Shown here: positions 62,580 to 64,000 of the stretch, in pieces
How the letters are laid out: the number at the start of each line of letters is the position of its first letter
How positions within the stretch are numbered: the stretch's first letter is position 1
NCBI GenBank assembly: GCA_964036045.1
Contig: OZ038382.1
Location: 107,158,578-107,222,577, forward strand
Direction of reading: 5' to 3'
Length of the DNA stretch: 64,000 bases
Source of the DNA: Eutreptiella sp. 'Long Island Sound 2002'
Taxonomy: Eukaryota > Euglenozoa > Euglenophyceae > Eutreptiales > Eutreptiaceae
Program-made: the position numbers and the translations under genes
Notes under the pieces: model-generated
Databases searched by the model: none
Told to the model about the DNA's origin: nothing
What the model saw: only the letters and a program-made list of their open reading frames with translations

Positions 62580-64000
62580 ATGGTGAATTGGCAGGAAGCG
62601 GGCAGGAGGTGGCCGCGGCCCCTCCCCCATGCGGCACGCCTGCTGCGTGGGTTGGTCTGGGACCAGCAGTACCGCCACAGCCACCCCAAGTGTGAAGGCG
62701 GCATGCCCGGGAGCTTCGAGCTCCGCGAGGACATGGGGGAGGACCGCCTGCGGGCAGTGGAGGAGTGGCTGCGGGCGGAAGGGTACGAGTACCGCTTCCG
62801 CCGCAAGCGCTGGAGGACGTGGACCTGGCCGGACAGGCCCGGCGAAGGCCTGCGTCCCGACGGGATCGAGGAGGACGAGGACCCCAACGCCTACCCGTCG
62901 GGCGCCTCGATCAACGTCTCCCTGTGGGACATGATCGAGAGGAACTTCCCGGAACCGGGGAGCGAGCGCAGGCTGCAGGGCAGCAGCAGCGCGTCTCCGG
63001 GGAAGGAGAAGCGGTCCGCCGGGGACAGGAAGCGGGACCGGAGGTGGCGGGAGTACCAGGAGTCCCTGGCCGCCGAAGCCGCCCAAGGTGCCAAGGGCGG
63101 AACCCCAGCCCCCAGTCCCCAACGGGCCAATGGTGGTCATCACCCCGGCCACGCCACCCTCGGCGACTTCATCCAAGTCGCCAGGCAGACCAAGGCCAAG
63201 CCCCGTCCGCTGCTCCTGAAGCCCCAGCAGGCCTCAGCAGGCCCCAGCAGCGACGTGGAGTCGGCCCACCGCGGGAGGATGCCGGCCGACCAGGCCAGCT
63301 CCAGCAGCAGCGTGGCTCCCGACAGGGACGTGGCGCGCGCCTGTGAGCGCGTCTGTGGGGTGCCCTGCAACCTTCGGGTTGTCCGGCAACGGGCCAGGCA
63401 GCACGGCGCTGCCGTGGAGGGCGCCGTCGGCATCGCCCAGGAGGAGGCTGCGGAGTGGGCGCATGGCATGGCCATCCACGCCCGGACCGTGGCGGCCATT
63501 GCGGCCGGACTCACGGCCGTAGCCGCCCATGGGGCAGCGACTGCCCAGGTCAACGGTGAGTTGGCGGCAGCCGATGAGGAAGCCCGCCTGACGCAAGAGG
63601 CCATTGCCTGCAGGGAGGCCGAGGTGAGGGCGCTGGAAGAGGCGCTTGCCCAAGAGAGGGCAAAGAAGGAGGCGGAGGAAAGGGCCCACGCCGAAGCGAC
63701 GGCCAAGGCCCAGGCGGACGCCGCCAAGAAGGAAGCCATCGAGGCCGCGCGACGGAAGGTCGCTGAGGAGAAGGCCAAGACGGAGGCGGAGCTGGCGGCG
63801 TTGGAAGCGCAGAAGGCGCGGCTGCAGCAGGCCCGGGAAGCCGAGGCGGCTCGTGCTCGGGAAGAAGCCGAAGTGCGGGCTGCCGCAGCCACCGCCGCCG
63901 CAATGGAGGAGGCAGAGGCCAAACTCCGCCGCGAGACTCCCCCGGGAGGATCACGAGTGGAGACCCTTCGAAAACTTTTCGAAGGGGACGCCTCCTCCAG
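62580..64000 (+). CDS. coiled-coil protein, N-terminal 473 codons (runs off the window)
   Basis: ATG at 62580 and no stop to the window end. The N-terminal ~130 residues look folded: Trp/Arg-rich (YEYRFRRKRWRTWTW) with an acidic patch, then a charged linker (about 135-260). From about residue 320 there is an Ala/Glu/Lys/Arg-rich coiled coil of over 120 residues. The same frame is open upstream from 62109 apart from one TGA (62526-62528), giving a possible 5' extension. GC is far above the calcineurin B gene, and a retroelement gag or ORF1 is plausible. The window ends just past the palindrome CCCTTCGAAAA/TTTTCGAAGGG (63964-63986). Family not recognised. Confidence 0.6.
   Translation, partial: MVNWQEAGRRWPRPLPHAARLLRGLVWDQQYRHSHPKCEGGMPGSFELREDMGEDRLRAVEEWLRAEGYEYRFRRKRWRTWTWPDRPGEGLRPDGIEEDEDPNAYPSGASINVSLWDMIERNFPEPGSERRLQGSSSASPGKEKRSAGDRKRDRRWREYQESLAAEAAQGAKGGTPAPSPQRANGGHHPGHATLGDFIQVARQTKAKPRPLLLKPQQASAGPSSDVESAHRGRMPADQASSSSSVAPDRDVARACERVCGVPCNLRVVRQRARQHGAAVEGAVGIAQEEAAEWAHGMAIHARTVAAIAAGLTAVAAHGAATAQVNGELAAADEEARLTQEAIACREAEVRALEEALAQERAKKEAEERAHAEATAKAQADAAKKEAIEAARRKVAEEKAKTEAELAALEAQKARLQQAREAEAARAREEAEVRAAAATAAAMEEAEAKLRRETPPGGSRVETLRKLFEGDASS

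Overview
The window is eukaryotic nuclear DNA and mostly repeats. It opens inside the last exon of a calcineurin B-type EF-hand gene (3-287). Everything between that gene and about 59 kb is satellite DNA and retrotransposons. The genetic code looks standard. The host lineage cannot be fixed from this sequence: the calcineurin B gene, an initiator-Met-type primer-binding site and chromodomain Ty3/gypsy elements fit several fungal, algal and protist groups.

Layout: 288-2232 is host 3' UTR and intergenic DNA. 2233-5394 holds a ~600 bp interspersed repeat (called R1 here) joined to copies of a G-tract satellite (S2, ~193 bp monomer). 5395-19010 is a very GC-rich satellite (S1, ~209 bp monomer) split by a nearly intact 10.46 kb Ty3/gypsy element transcribed leftward (element 1, 8102-18562). 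19011-19885 and 26906-27765 are inverted copies of one ~870 bp GC-rich block. They flank one R1 copy and a ~32-copy S2 array. 27766-43620 is S1 again, in the opposite orientation, split by a second 10.96 kb Ty3/gypsy element transcribed rightward (element 2, 29823-40781). 43621-44608 is a G/T-rich block, followed by S2 to 45233. 45233-50800 is a decayed third Ty3/gypsy element (minus strand) that once had dUTPase, methyltransferase-like, RT, RNase H and integrase domains. 50810-51804 is the 3' end of a non-LTR retrotransposon. It is followed by a frameshifted ORF cluster that starts with a RING finger (51890-56732) and by low-complexity DNA to about 59.2 kb. 59.2-62.1 kb is moderate-GC DNA with several perfect hairpins and one unassigned ORF. 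A GC-rich coiled-coil ORF (62580 onward) runs off the window end.

Both intact elements have LTRs about 99% identical and sit in satellite DNA with target-site duplications readable against the satellite consensus. With two nucleosome-sized satellites and chromodomain integrases, the region looks like centromeric or pericentromeric heterochromatin; this is inference. The most unusual observations are: extreme over-representation of TCGA throughout element 1, coding and non-coding alike; a large unrecognised third ORF in element 1 with a possible frame-preserving intron; and the architecture of element 2. In element 2 gag starts inside the 5' LTR, the primer-binding site is translated, and gag, PR-MTase-RT-RNaseH and integrase lie in one frame separated by single UAG and UAA codons.
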